From JAPLDB01 sp038206355 (GTDB lineage Bacteria; Bacteroidota; Bacteroidia; AKYH767-A; 2013-40CM-41-45): 64,000 nt of DNA. Every line of letters starts with the position of its first letter. The first letter of the stretch is position 1. Of this stretch, positions 25,946 through 35,391 are shown one piece after another. The notes under the pieces are model-generated. The model was not told where the DNA came from. It did not search any database and saw only the letters and a program-made list of their open reading frames with translations. Position numbers and translations under genes: made by a program. Where the stretch lies: contig JBBRAY010000001.1 in assembly GCA_038206355.1 (NCBI GenBank), positions 124,001 through 188,000 on the forward strand, given 5' to 3'.

Positions 25946-27421
25946 TCAATATGCCCTGGCAAAGAGAACCCGCTCTTTTGATGGCAATCCTGAATAAACA
26001 CACTTACCCGCCTCTTGCTTATTCCCTTGCGGAATACAACGGATTGTTGCTTTCGTCTCTTCTTTAATTTTTTGTTCACTCTCTGACGTTCCGTCCCAAT
26101 GGGCATAAATAAATCCGCCCTCTGTATCGAGAATGCGGTTCATTTCATCAATCGAATCGGCCTGAAAAGTTTTTGTGTTTCGGAAGTTCAGCGCTTTCTC
26201 ATAAATATTTGTCTGTATCTGATCAAGTAAATGCTCAATCTTGAGAGCCAGATCAGTTAAATGAATAACAGTTTTTTCCTTTGTATCCCTCCTTGCAACT
26301 TCAACGGATTGATTCTCGAGGTCGCGCGGACCAATAGAAATTCTGACCGGCACACCTTTAAGTTCATATTCTGCAAATTTCCATCCCGGCTTGTGCGAAT
26401 CTCTGTTATCGAACTTTACAGAGATCCCTTTCTTCTTCAGTTCAGTCATGATACCATTTGCAACTTCACTTATGGCATTCTTTTGTTCATCACCTTTGTA
26501 AATCGGAACTATTACTACCTGAATTGGTGCCAGTTTAGGAGGCAACACCAAACCGTCATCATCGCTGTGTGCCATAACAAGTGCTCCCATCAAGCGAGTT
26601 GAAACACCCCATGAAGTAGCCCACACCAACTCAAGTTTTCCTTCTTTACTGGTAAACCTGACATCGAATGCTTTTGCAAAATTTTGCCCTAGAAAATGTG
26701 ATGTTCCGGCCTGCAATGCCTTCCCGTCCTGCATCATTGCTTCTATACACAAAGTTTCCACAGCTCCGGCAAAGCGTTCATTTGCTGTCTTTGATCCTTT
26801 AATTACCGGAATGGCGAGATAATTTTCTGAAAATTCAGCATACACATCAAGCATTCTGTTTGTCTCTTCAACAGCTTCTTCTGAAGTAGCATGAGCCGTA
26901 TGGCCTTCCTGCCAAAGAAACTCTGCTGTCCTTAGAAATAAACGTGTTCGCATTTCCCATCTTACCACATTGGCCCATTGATTTACCAGGATTGGCAAAT
27001 CACGATAGGACTGAATCCACCCTTTGTAAGTATGCCAGATAATCGTTTCTGAAGTTGGGCGAACAATTAATTCTTCTTCCAGTTTTGCATCAGGATCAAC
27101 GATTATCCCGCTTCCATCTTCAGCATTTTTCAACCGGTAATGAGTAACTACTGCACATTCCTTTGCAAAACCTTCAATGTGAGATGCTTCCTTGCTAAAA
27201 AATGATTTCGGAATAAAAAGCGGAAAATATGCGTTCTGATGCCCGGTATCCTTAAACATCTTATCCAGGACAGCTTGCATTTTTTCCCAAATTGCATAGC
27301 CATATGGTTTAATTACCATGCAACCCCTGACTGCTGAGTTTTCAGCAAGATCAGCCTTTACAACCAAATCGTTGTACCATTGAGAATAGTTTTCACTACG
27401 CGGAGTAAGTGCCTTTGCCAT
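25946..27421 (-). CDS. proS: Prolyl-tRNA synthetase, archaeal/eukaryotic-like (ProS type 3)
   Basis: 491 residues. The class II motifs are visible: NAYFPLFIPKSFF, then ELIVRPTSETIIWHTYKGWIQSYRDLP (motif 2 region) and FLWQEGHTAH. The C-terminus ends ARAY, with the extra zinc-binding-like domain of this subfamily, and there is no bacterial editing insert. It charges tRNA-Pro in the cytoplasm. Many Bacteroidota use this type instead of the long bacterial form. It is probably a monocistronic unit. Confidence 0.95.
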   Translation of the reverse strand: MAKALTPRSENYSQWYNDLVVKADLAENSAVRGCMVIKPYGYAIWEKMQAVLDKMFKDTGHQNAYFPLFIPKSFFSKEASHIEGFAKECAVVTHYRLKNAEDGSGIIVDPDAKLEEELIVRPTSETIIWHTYKGWIQSYRDLPILVNQWANVVRWEMRTRLFLRTAEFLWQEGHTAHATSEEAVEETNRMLDVYAEFSENYLAIPVIKGSKTANERFAGAVETLCIEAMMQDGKALQAGTSHFLGQNFAKAFDVRFTSKEGKLELVWATSWGVSTRLMGALVMAHSDDDGLVLPPKLAPIQVVIVPIYKGDEQKNAISEVANGIMTELKKKGISVKFDNRDSHKPGWKFAEYELKGVPVRISIGPRDLENQSVEVARRDTKEKTVIHLTDLALKIEHLLDQIQTNIYEKALNFRNTKTFQADSIDEMNRILDTEGGFIYAHWDGTSESEQKIKEETKATIRCIPQGNKQEAGKCVYSGLPSKERVLFARAY

Positions 27422-27597
27422 AACTTAATTCACTGATTATTAGTAAAAACAGATACCTGAAAGATATTGCAGAAATAAAAAAGTAATTTCATCAATTCCT
27501 TTGGTATGGTGTTTGTAAATTGTGTGGACGAAATTAGTAATTAATAACTTTCATACTGTTTCAAACTCATCAGTTAATTCTTTAAAAGACTATTACT

Positions 27598-29193
27598 ATG
27601 AAACTATTCCCAATCCTCTTCTCCGCCGCCACTTTTCTTCTGGCAGCAAGTTGCAGCTCAACTAAAAGTACATCAAAAATACCTGATGATGTTTATTACT
27701 CATCGCGTGATCACCAGACTGAACCACAACCGGCATCTGCAGTCACAACTCCTTCAGCATCTGACTACAGCCGTGATAACAGCAATTACAATCCTGATCC
27801 GAATTCTAATTACGGTCAGAACTCCTCAGATAATAGCGGACAATCCTCCTCTTCTACCCAACAGTACTCAGATGATAAAGGGAATACCTACGTCACCAAC
27901 AATTATTACAATGATGATGATTATTATGACTATCAGTATTCAGCCCGCTTAAAGAGGTATTATAGTCCTGCCATCGGCTACAGCTATTACGACCAGTTTT
28001 ATACAAACTCATACTGGTACGATTATAATCCATACAACTATGGTGTCAGTATTTATCTCGGGTATAACTGGTGGGCGCCTTCATATTGTTATACCAATCC
28101 TTTCTGGTATGCACCTGTTTATTCACATCATCACCATTATGGATATTATGATTCCTGGAATTCACCTTACGGGTATTACGGATACAATAATTACTGGAAT
28201 GGATATAACCATGGTTATAATGACGGATACTGGAACGGGTATTACGCCAGCAATTATAACAATCCATACTATTATAACAGTTATGACGGAAACGTAAATT
28301 ACTACGGACCACGAGGTTCAATAAGTTCGAATGGAAAAACAAATACCACTTCTCCGAGAGCTACACTGGGCGAGAAGTATCAGAGAGCAGTAACAGAAAA
28401 AACGATTCCCGTTTTGGGAACCCATGGTGTTACCGGTACACAGGTAACTACCAATCCCGGTGGCGTAAGAAACAATACTACTACCGGTGTTGTTCAGGGA
28501 GCAGGCAAAACAGAAGTGAATCCGGTTCGTAAAAACGATGTCGTTAGTGGAGGAAAAACAAATGTCATTACAGAACCTAAAAGAGATCCTGTATCAGTAA
28601 AAAATGAAGCCGATGGAAAGACCGATGTCAGAGAAAACCCAAAAGTTGATCCTTCGACATATTCAACTCCACGCAAAGTTAATACAGTTGGAATTGGTCA
28701 GGAACCGAAAGATAATGGTGGAACTGTTCGTCCTGCAGTTGATCAACCGGTCAGAGGATCTGATGTCAATTTCACGCGTCCAAAGAATAAAGATGTAACA
28801 ATAGATCCGAGACAAAACAATGGCGGTACAGTTCGTCCGAATGTTGAGCAACCCAGGGAAATTCAACCGCGCGGAAATGGGAATACTCAACCACGCGACA
28901 ACAATCAATATTCAAGGCCAAGGAATGAGGGGGTAACGCCCAATACCAATCCGAGAATCGTTCAACCAAATGTTCAACCACGCACCTCCCCTTCATATGA
29001 ACGTCCCCGTCAGGAAATACTGCCAAGGGTAGAACCACGTCAGGAACCAAGGCAATACAAGCAGGAAACTACACCGCCCCGTCAAAAGGAAAGCATAAGC
29101 ACACCTGCGCCACGTCAGCAGAATACCACTGAACCCTCCCCGAGAAAGCAAAGTTCCGGCAGTGAAAATAAAAGCGGAGGAAAAAGAAAATAG
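27598..29193 (+). CDS. Tyr/Asn-rich low-complexity lipoprotein
   Basis: 531 residues, not assignable to a characterised family. The lipoprotein signal ends at the Cys in LLAASCSSTK (residue 19). Residues about 45-90 are Ser/Asn/Asp-rich. A central block (about 105-240) is extremely rich in Tyr, Asn, Trp and Gly (short repeats such as NGYNHGYNDGYWNGYY). The C-terminal half (about 250-531) is Pro/Arg/Asn/Gln-rich, with repeated NNGGTVRPNVEQP-like units. The composition suggests a disordered or amyloid-like envelope protein. It lies upstream of an OmpP1/FadL-like gene but is separated from it by a terminator. Confidence 0.7.
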   Translation: MKLFPILFSAATFLLAASCSSTKSTSKIPDDVYYSSRDHQTEPQPASAVTTPSASDYSRDNSNYNPDPNSNYGQNSSDNSGQSSSSTQQYSDDKGNTYVTNNYYNDDDYYDYQYSARLKRYYSPAIGYSYYDQFYTNSYWYDYNPYNYGVSIYLGYNWWAPSYCYTNPFWYAPVYSHHHHYGYYDSWNSPYGYYGYNNYWNGYNHGYNDGYWNGYYASNYNNPYYYNSYDGNVNYYGPRGSISSNGKTNTTSPRATLGEKYQRAVTEKTIPVLGTHGVTGTQVTTNPGGVRNNTTTGVVQGAGKTEVNPVRKNDVVSGGKTNVITEPKRDPVSVKNEADGKTDVRENPKVDPSTYSTPRKVNTVGIGQEPKDNGGTVRPAVDQPVRGSDVNFTRPKNKDVTIDPRQNNGGTVRPNVEQPREIQPRGNGNTQPRDNNQYSRPRNEGVTPNTNPRIVQPNVQPRTSPSYERPRQEILPRVEPRQEPRQYKQETTPPRQKESISTPAPRQQNTTEPSPRKQSSGSENKSGGKRK

Positions 29194-29207
29194 TAATGTC
29201 AGTCATT

Positions 29208-29249
29208 CAAAGCCCGCACCGTATTATTAATATGACCGGTGCGGGTTTT
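29208..29249 (+). terminator. Rho-independent terminator after the Tyr/Asn-rich lipoprotein gene
   Basis: GCCCGCACCG pairs with CGGTGCGGG(T) across a 12-base AT-rich loop and is followed by four T. It lies 15 bases after the stop codon. Confidence 0.8.
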
Positions 29250-29282
29250 GCCATGCGTTAAAACCAAAATATCAAAAGCAAA

Positions 29283-30758
29283 ATGAAAAAAATAATCAAT
29301 TGCATTTCGGCCATTATCCTTTTCGGTACCTTTACTGTAACTGCACAGTCTGACGCTGATGCACTCAGATATTCGCAGTCTTCTGTTTCAGGTACTGCAC
29401 GATATACATCCATGGCAGGAGCATTTGGTGCGCTTGGCGGCGATTTATCGTCGGTGATCAATAACCCGGCCGGACTCGGAATATTCCGCAAGTCGGAATT
29501 CAACATTTCGACTTCACTTTATATGAATTCCACAACAACAAATTTTCTTGGCAACACGTCAGTTGAAAATAAATTCAACCTTAATATTCCGAATTTTGGT
29601 TTTGCTTTTACACATCTTACCGGCGCTGACAGAAAGGGAGACGCCGGATGGAAAAGCATAACTGTGGGGATTGGACTAAACCGGATAAATAATTTTCATA
29701 CCCATTCGTATTATCAATCAGACAATGTTCGAACTTCTCTTTTAAATCATTTTGTAGAAACAGCAAACAGAAGTTCCTCATTTGACCCTTTTTATGAGCA
29801 ACTGGCATTTGATGCAGGGCTCATTTATCCGATAAATGATACTACTAATGAATACACGTCGGATATGGAAATCACAGGTACTTATCCAATATCCCAGCGG
29901 CGAAGCAGCACGACAAGGGGTGGAATAAATGAGTGGAATTTCTCTCTTGGTGCGAATTACAATAACCTGATTTACCTTGGCGGGTCTATTGGCATCAGTT
30001 CACTTCGGTACCTTGAAGAATCTGTTTATTCAGAAAACGACAAGGATAATGTAATTCCTGTTTTAAATAATTTTTCCCTTCAACAGGACGTCACAACAAA
30101 AGGAACAGGTGTAAATATTAAACTCGGAGTTATCGTACGCCCGTTAGACTGGATGCGGGTAGGTGCTTCTTTTCAAAGCCCAACTTTATATGCAAACATG
30201 CATGATGACTACAAAAACACGATTAAATCGAGTCTGGAAAATATCCCAACCACGCCGCAGGAATCGCCGGATGGTGCTTTTGATTACACAATGATTACAC
30301 CCTTAAAAGCCACCGGGAGTCTAGCATTCATCATCGCTAAATCAGGTTTGATAAGCGCAGATTACGAATTTGTTGATTACAGTGGTTCGCGATTTGATGC
30401 AACTGAAGCAAGCTTTTCCGATGTGAATGGTGAAATCACGAATAAATATAAGGCAGCAGGAAATTTCAGGATTGGCGGGGAATACCGATGGAATATTATT
30501 GGATTCAGGGCCGGTTATGGCATGTATGGTTCGCCCATCGCTCCTTCAAGAAAAATATCAGGCAACGACTATTCTAAAACATCCTATTCAGGAGGTATCG
30601 GAATCAGGGACAAAAATTATTTTGTCGATTTTGGTTATATCTATTCAGAAGGAAATGAATATTTTCAAGCTTATTCGATTACAAATACTGATGTTGCAGG
30701 CACAAACAACAAAATTGTAAATCATAACTTTGTAATCACCTTTGGGGTTAAGTTCTAA
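29283..30758 (+). CDS. OmpP1/FadL/TodX-like outer-membrane transport protein
   Basis: 491 residues. The signal peptide ends near VTAQ. The N-terminal stretch RYTSMAGAFGALGGDLSSVINNPAGLGIF is the hatch/N-terminal signature of the OmpP1/FadL family as it occurs in Bacteroidota. The rest has an alternating barrel pattern and ends NHNFVITFGVKF, with a C-terminal Phe. Family members pass hydrophobic molecules across the outer membrane; the specific ligand is unknown. The stop codon overlaps the convergent TPR gene by 4 bases. Confidence 0.87.
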   Translation: MKKIINCISAIILFGTFTVTAQSDADALRYSQSSVSGTARYTSMAGAFGALGGDLSSVINNPAGLGIFRKSEFNISTSLYMNSTTTNFLGNTSVENKFNLNIPNFGFAFTHLTGADRKGDAGWKSITVGIGLNRINNFHTHSYYQSDNVRTSLLNHFVETANRSSSFDPFYEQLAFDAGLIYPINDTTNEYTSDMEITGTYPISQRRSSTTRGGINEWNFSLGANYNNLIYLGGSIGISSLRYLEESVYSENDKDNVIPVLNNFSLQQDVTTKGTGVNIKLGVIVRPLDWMRVGASFQSPTLYANMHDDYKNTIKSSLENIPTTPQESPDGAFDYTMITPLKATGSLAFIIAKSGLISADYEFVDYSGSRFDATEASFSDVNGEITNKYKAAGNFRIGGEYRWNIIGFRAGYGMYGSPIAPSRKISGNDYSKTSYSGGIGIRDKNYFVDFGYIYSEGNEYFQAYSITNTDVAGTNNKIVNHNFVITFGVKF

Positions 30759-32233
30759 TTTGCATTGAGGCGTTCAAGTGCGGCTCTGGCTTTTTGATCA
30801 ATGCTGTTTTGATAGTCGTGATGTCGCATTCCAAGGCAACGTTGGTAATAATATCTGGCTTTTTCTATTTCCTTTTTTTCTTCATAAAGGAGCCCTAGCA
30901 TGAGTGCTGAGTTTGCTGCAAAATAAAAATGGGATGATTCTCCATTTTGCAAAGTGGCTGAATAGTTCATCAGGGCTTTTTCAAAATCTCCGGTTTTGTG
31001 AAATAATCTACCGTACCGGTATGTGAACTCCAGCCTTTCTTTGAATGGAAGCAATGACGGGGAAGTGATTTTTATCATCTCTTTAAATGATTCCCTGTAA
31101 TAACCACCATCGAATAACAACCGTGATCTTAATAATACAGGGTTTGGTATTTCCTTTAGCTCAGCTTCCTTCTGGGCTTCTTTATCGTCATCTACCATTG
31201 CGATACCATGGCGGCTGCATTCCTTCATGTATTGACTGTATTTCTGCTCATCATTATTGAGCAAAGAAATCCATGCAAGTTTCTGGTAAGCAGATTTGAT
31301 GTAATTCAATCCATTAAAATGTGAAATAAAAAATTCAAAATCTTCCTTTGCTCCGGGATCCAGTTTTCTTAGACGCAATTGAGCTTTCTTGTAGTGAAGA
31401 AAATAAAACGGAAAAGTATCATCATTATCGAATGTATTAATCATTGCCAATGCGTCCTCGTTGCGTCCTGACTTGTAAGTAAGATTGGTATAGCAATACA
31501 TCATCAGTGGACTTCTCAAGGCATGCATTTTTACTGAGTCGGCCAGCAATGCAGCTATTGAATCATTTGTGGTAATGGAAGAATATATCTGGACCAGGTA
31601 AAACAACACCTCCTCTTTATACTCAGGAAAAACGCCGTGATCTATCTCATTCATCATCCTGAACAGTTCATCGCTTCCTTGAGGAATTGTACCTTCCATA
31701 CCTGCTATGCTGAGTAGCCAGCGGTATTCCTGAGGAATTGCCCCTACCATGGCATGCAGCAAACCCATTGTTTTCTTATTCAGTGGGAAGGTTGGAAAAA
31801 GTACGAAGTTCCGCTCTGCATATTTATAGCACTTGTGGATATCCAAAGCAGCAGAAACATTTTCGCCAAACTTGGCCTTGATCATCGCTGTCTGTATCAG
31901 CATATCCGCTTTTGAAAATAAAAGAAACGGAGAATTTTCCTTTTCCTTATCAAGCAGCCTGAGTCTTCTTTCTGTGTTAATCCTTAATGTATCAGCATAG
32001 GATTTTTCTTCAGTAATAAAAGCTCTTATAAAATCATAGTAGTTTGCGTACAGCAGGGTTAATGAATTTGACGGATGCTCTTTTGTTTCTTTATCAAGAT
32101 AAACCTTTGCATCGTTCAGTCGCAATTGCAGAATATTTGTAAATGCCTTTCTGAGGTTTGGTGAATAATCAAAAACAGCTTCACATTGAGATGCGGTAAT
32201 AATAAAAAGGAAAATAAAATACCATTTTCTCAT
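30755..32233 (-). CDS. Secreted TPR-repeat protein of unknown role
   Basis: 492 residues. A signal peptide of about 18 residues ends near SQCEAVF. The remainder is almost entirely helical pairs typical of tetratricopeptide-like repeats, clearest at the C-terminus (about 395-485: LEFTYRYGRLFHKTGDFEKALMNY, and KEIEKARYYYQRCLGM). The location is probably periplasmic. No enzymatic domain is visible. TPR proteins serve as interaction scaffolds, so a partner is expected but not shown. The 3' end overlaps the convergent FadL-like gene by 4 bases. Confidence 0.72.
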   Translation of the reverse strand: MRKWYFIFLFIITASQCEAVFDYSPNLRKAFTNILQLRLNDAKVYLDKETKEHPSNSLTLLYANYYDFIRAFITEEKSYADTLRINTERRLRLLDKEKENSPFLLFSKADMLIQTAMIKAKFGENVSAALDIHKCYKYAERNFVLFPTFPLNKKTMGLLHAMVGAIPQEYRWLLSIAGMEGTIPQGSDELFRMMNEIDHGVFPEYKEEVLFYLVQIYSSITTNDSIAALLADSVKMHALRSPLMMYCYTNLTYKSGRNEDALAMINTFDNDDTFPFYFLHYKKAQLRLRKLDPGAKEDFEFFISHFNGLNYIKSAYQKLAWISLLNNDEQKYSQYMKECSRHGIAMVDDDKEAQKEAELKEIPNPVLLRSRLLFDGGYYRESFKEMIKITSPSLLPFKERLEFTYRYGRLFHKTGDFEKALMNYSATLQNGESSHFYFAANSALMLGLLYEEKKEIEKARYYYQRCLGMRHHDYQNSIDQKARAALERLNAN

Positions 32234-32323
32234 TAGTTCTCAGAAAGTTGATTAGTAAACGAAAAATTCCGGAGATGGTTTATGGATAATCATCCAACGG
32301 GTTCGCGAAACAGAAACAAAAAT

Positions 32324-32354
32324 AAAAAAGCCCTGCAGTTTAACGCTACAGGGC
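32324..32354 (-). terminator. Rho-independent terminator after the zinc-ribbon gene
   Basis: GCCCTG pairs with CAGGGC, with CT/AG pairing inside, across a short loop. On the minus strand it is followed by a T run. It lies 21 bases after the stop at 32376. Confidence 0.82.
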
Positions 32355-32375
32355 CTTCAATTTCAATAAACAGTA

Positions 32376-33431
32376 TTATGCCGGAACTGAGTTTTCCTCT
32401 TCAATACTGGAGTCGACAAGAATTCTTCCACAGTGTTCACAAACAATTACTTTTTTGTGCTGACGGATTTCAAGCTGTCTTTGCGGTGGGATTTTATTAA
32501 AGCAACCACCACAGGCGTCACGCTGTACAGCCACAACTGCAAGACCATTGCGGGCATTGCTTCGCACTCTCTGATATGCTGTGAGTAGCCGTTCATCAGC
32601 GATGGCGCGTGCTTTCTGGGAAATTTTTTCGAGATGTGTTTCCTCTTTTTCTGTCTCTGCAATAATGCTGTCAAGTTCTGTTCTTTTTGTCTTGAGCATT
32701 TTCTTCTTATCCTCGAGATTCGCCTGTGTTATTTCCAGGTTGGCTTCTTTATTACTGATCTCAGAAGTGAATTCCTTAATTCGTTTTTCAGAAAGCTGAA
32801 TTTCAAGGTTCTGAAATTCCACTTCTTTTGTGAGGGATTCATACTCACGGTTATTTTTCACTTTGCCCTGCTGGGCTTCATATTTTTTTATCTGATCCTT
32901 GGAATCCTTAATCGCCTGTTTTTTCTTGGCAATCGAATCCTGAGATTCAGTGATCTCTGAATTTATATGACTGATGCGGGTTTCAAGTCCTGCAACTTCA
33001 TCTTCAAGATCGGTTACTTCCATTGGAAGCTCCCCACGAACGGTGCGGATCTTATCAATATTGGAATCAATTTGCTGAAGAACGTATAATGCTTTTAATT
33101 TTTCCTCAACCGTAAATTCTGTATGATCAAGAGACATGATATCAGCGAGCTTTTTTTCAAGCTGACCGATGTCAACGATCTTTTCAATTTTACGGGGAGT
33201 TTCCTTTTCTGATTTGGGGCGGATTTTGGCCTTACCTAGTTTACTTAACGACACAGTTGATGAGTTATTATTATCTTGTTTAGAAACTTGTTTAACGTCT
33301 TTGGCAACGCTATTTTTTGAAGAATATTTTACCGGCTCACTTTTAACGCTCTTCTTCGCAGGCTGGACCTTTGTAGAAGTCTTTACCTTTGAAGCTGGTT
33401 TCTTGGCTGGTTTTGTAGTTTTTTTTGCCAT
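32376..33431 (-). CDS. Coiled-coil protein with C4 zinc ribbon and Lys/Ala-rich N-terminal tail
   Basis: 351 residues. Residues about 1-90 form a strongly basic Lys/Ala/Pro/Ser tail resembling histone H1 (short KKPASK and PAKKS motifs). A long antiparallel coiled coil covers about 95-285. The C-terminal zinc ribbon has two cysteine pairs (CGGC and CEHC, about 308-335) of the zf-RING_7/CT398-like type. The core family is widespread and thought to bind nucleic acid or act as an adaptor; the basic tail is not part of the core. The start is 5 bases past the Nif3-like stop, so the pair is co-transcribed. Confidence 0.8.
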   Translation of the reverse strand: MAKKTTKPAKKPASKVKTSTKVQPAKKSVKSEPVKYSSKNSVAKDVKQVSKQDNNNSSTVSLSKLGKAKIRPKSEKETPRKIEKIVDIGQLEKKLADIMSLDHTEFTVEEKLKALYVLQQIDSNIDKIRTVRGELPMEVTDLEDEVAGLETRISHINSEITESQDSIAKKKQAIKDSKDQIKKYEAQQGKVKNNREYESLTKEVEFQNLEIQLSEKRIKEFTSEISNKEANLEITQANLEDKKKMLKTKRTELDSIIAETEKEETHLEKISQKARAIADERLLTAYQRVRSNARNGLAVVAVQRDACGGCFNKIPPQRQLEIRQHKKVIVCEHCGRILVDSSIEEENSVPA

Positions 33432-33436
33432 GTTGA

Positions 33437-34534
33437 TCAGTAATAATGTACCGGATTCGTTACCAATTCTGTCAAACGGACGGCAAATGTAGAAAAATTT
33501 CTCACAAGCAATTCTTTTAATAATTCTGACGTGAATTGTTCGCTTTCAAAGTGGCCAATATCAGCAATCGTAATTCGGCTATCAGCGTCGAAAAACTGGT
33601 GGTATTTATAGTCGGAAGTGACAAAAAAGTCGGCTTTTTCATTAATGGCGTCATTTAAAAGGAAACTCCCAGCCCCTCCGCAAATGGCTACTTTCTTTAC
33701 CTTTTTACCTAAAAGGGCAGAATGTCTGATACAACCGGTTTTCATTGAAGATCTTAGGAACGCCAGAAAGTCAATTTCACTCATTTCCAGTTCAAGTTCT
33801 CCAATCATTCCGCTTCCGACATATTGGTTATAATTTTCCAAAGCATAAATATCATAAGCTACTTCTTCATATGGATGAGCATCAAAAAGTGCCTTCAATA
33901 TTTTTGATTCAAGGTGTGCCGGAAAAACTGACTCAATCCTGGTTTCAGATTCAGCGTGCTGTTTTCCGATTTCCCCGACAAAAGGATTGGTTCCTGCCAT
34001 AGCCCGAAACGTCCCCGTTCCCTGTACATTAAAACTACATTCATCATAGTTGCCGATATGTCCACAGCCCGCAGAGAATAAAGCTTCGCGGACCTTCTCT
34101 GCATTTGATACAGGGCAAAACGTAACGAGTTTCTTCAGTACATTTTTTTTCGGAGAAAGAATCTTCAGGTTTTTCAAACCAAGTGTTTCACCTATTTTTC
34201 TATTGACGCCTGTGTAAATGTTGTCGAGGTTGGTATGTATGGCATAAATGGCAATGTTATTCTGAATTGCCTTGATGACAGTTCGCTCCACATAATTTTT
34301 CCCATTCAGTTTTTTTAATCCTGAAAAAATAACAGGGTGATGAACGATGACGAGGTTACAATTGTTTTTTATTGCTTCATCAATTATGATTTCTATACAA
34401 TCAAGTGCAACGAGAATTCCCTTTACTTCAGCTTCAAAATCACCAACGATCAATCCTGAATTATCATAGCTCTCCTGTAATGAAAGCGGAGCAATAGACT
34501 CGAGATAAGATGTTACTTTTTTTATCGTTACCAT
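33437..34534 (-). CDS. Nif3-like dinuclear metal-centre protein (YqfO/DUF34 type)
   Basis: 365 residues, the long form with an inserted PII-like middle domain (about 130-230). Metal-ligand motifs are visible: NLVIVHHPVIFSG near 60-70, AIHTNLDNIYTGVNR near 95-110, and TIADIGHFESEQF near 325. These proteins form toroidal hexamers with two metal ions per subunit; DUF34 members are linked to GTP cyclohydrolase-like chemistry or metal homeostasis, but the role is unsettled. It is co-transcribed with the zinc-ribbon gene, a pairing common in this phylum. Confidence 0.9.
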   Translation of the reverse strand: MVTIKKVTSYLESIAPLSLQESYDNSGLIVGDFEAEVKGILVALDCIEIIIDEAIKNNCNLVIVHHPVIFSGLKKLNGKNYVERTVIKAIQNNIAIYAIHTNLDNIYTGVNRKIGETLGLKNLKILSPKKNVLKKLVTFCPVSNAEKVREALFSAGCGHIGNYDECSFNVQGTGTFRAMAGTNPFVGEIGKQHAESETRIESVFPAHLESKILKALFDAHPYEEVAYDIYALENYNQYVGSGMIGELELEMSEIDFLAFLRSSMKTGCIRHSALLGKKVKKVAICGGAGSFLLNDAINEKADFFVTSDYKYHQFFDADSRITIADIGHFESEQFTSELLKELLVRNFSTFAVRLTELVTNPVHYY

Positions 34535-34562
34535 AACAATTCTAAATATTGTTTACTGTTTA

Positions 34563-35309
34563 TCAATCCCACATTTTCTTCAGCTTGGTATACTTCATAT
34601 AAGTGGCGGAAGCCGAAATGCGACTGATGAGATATCCTTTGTGGCCGTCTAAAAAACCACGGCGAATAAAATAGTCGCGGACAAATTTTACGACCGGATT
34701 AACTAATATTTTAAACCAGGAAGAACGCCTTCCCTTTTCAAACTCTTCAACAGCCATCAGCGTTGTAAATTTTTCCACTTGCTTCAAATGTTCTTCCACT
34801 GTATAAAAAGTATAATGGTAACAATCGCCATTTAAAAAAACCGGTTTTTCATTATCCGGTATGATCAGCCGTTCATGAATGGATCCCTCCCATTTACATT
34901 GTCTGCGATCGTACAGCCTTATTTTAATATCGGGATACCATCCACCGTGCCTGATCCATTTTCCGCAATAATTGGTCAGGCGGTTAAAACTATAAAGTCC
35001 GGCTGAATCTTTATTTTTAATTTCATGAATTGATTTTACAAGTTCATCTGATAGCGCTTCATCGGCGTCCAGAGAAAGAATAAAATCAAATTTTGCCTGT
35101 TGTTGTGCAAAATTCTTTTGGGCTGAATAACCCGGCCATTTATTTTCAATAAATCTTACGCCGTATGAATTACAGATATCCTTCGTCCGGTCGGTGGAAA
35201 ATGAATCCACTACAATAATTTCATCGGCAGAATTACGGAGGGATTCAATACACCTACCTATGTTTCGTTCTTCATTGCGTGTAATAATAATAGCGGAAAC
35301 CGGAATCAC
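34563..35309 (-). CDS. Family 2 glycosyltransferase (WaaE/KdtX-like)
   Basis: 248 residues. The GT-A fold motifs are IITRNEERNIGRCIESL at about 7-23, EIIVVDSFSTDRT, and a DXD-like LSLDADEA near 80. The conserved WIRHGGWYPDIKIRLYDRR segment matches lipopolysaccharide-core-type GT2 enzymes that transfer glucose or a similar sugar. It is cytoplasmic or peripheral at the inner membrane. The probable substrate is the LPS core, but neighbouring genes give no direct confirmation. Confidence 0.88.
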   Translation of the reverse strand: MIPVSAIIITRNEERNIGRCIESLRNSADEIIVVDSFSTDRTKDICNSYGVRFIENKWPGYSAQKNFAQQQAKFDFILSLDADEALSDELVKSIHEIKNKDSAGLYSFNRLTNYCGKWIRHGGWYPDIKIRLYDRRQCKWEGSIHERLIIPDNEKPVFLNGDCYHYTFYTVEEHLKQVEKFTTLMAVEEFEKGRRSSWFKILVNPVVKFVRDYFIRRGFLDGHKGYLISRISASATYMKYTKLKKMWD

Positions 35310-35391
35310 GCGAGCAAGTTATATACTTTTTTGCAGTCCTGCTTCTTTCTTGTTTCTTTGTTCGCACCAAGAAAAAAAATAAGTGAATCCA

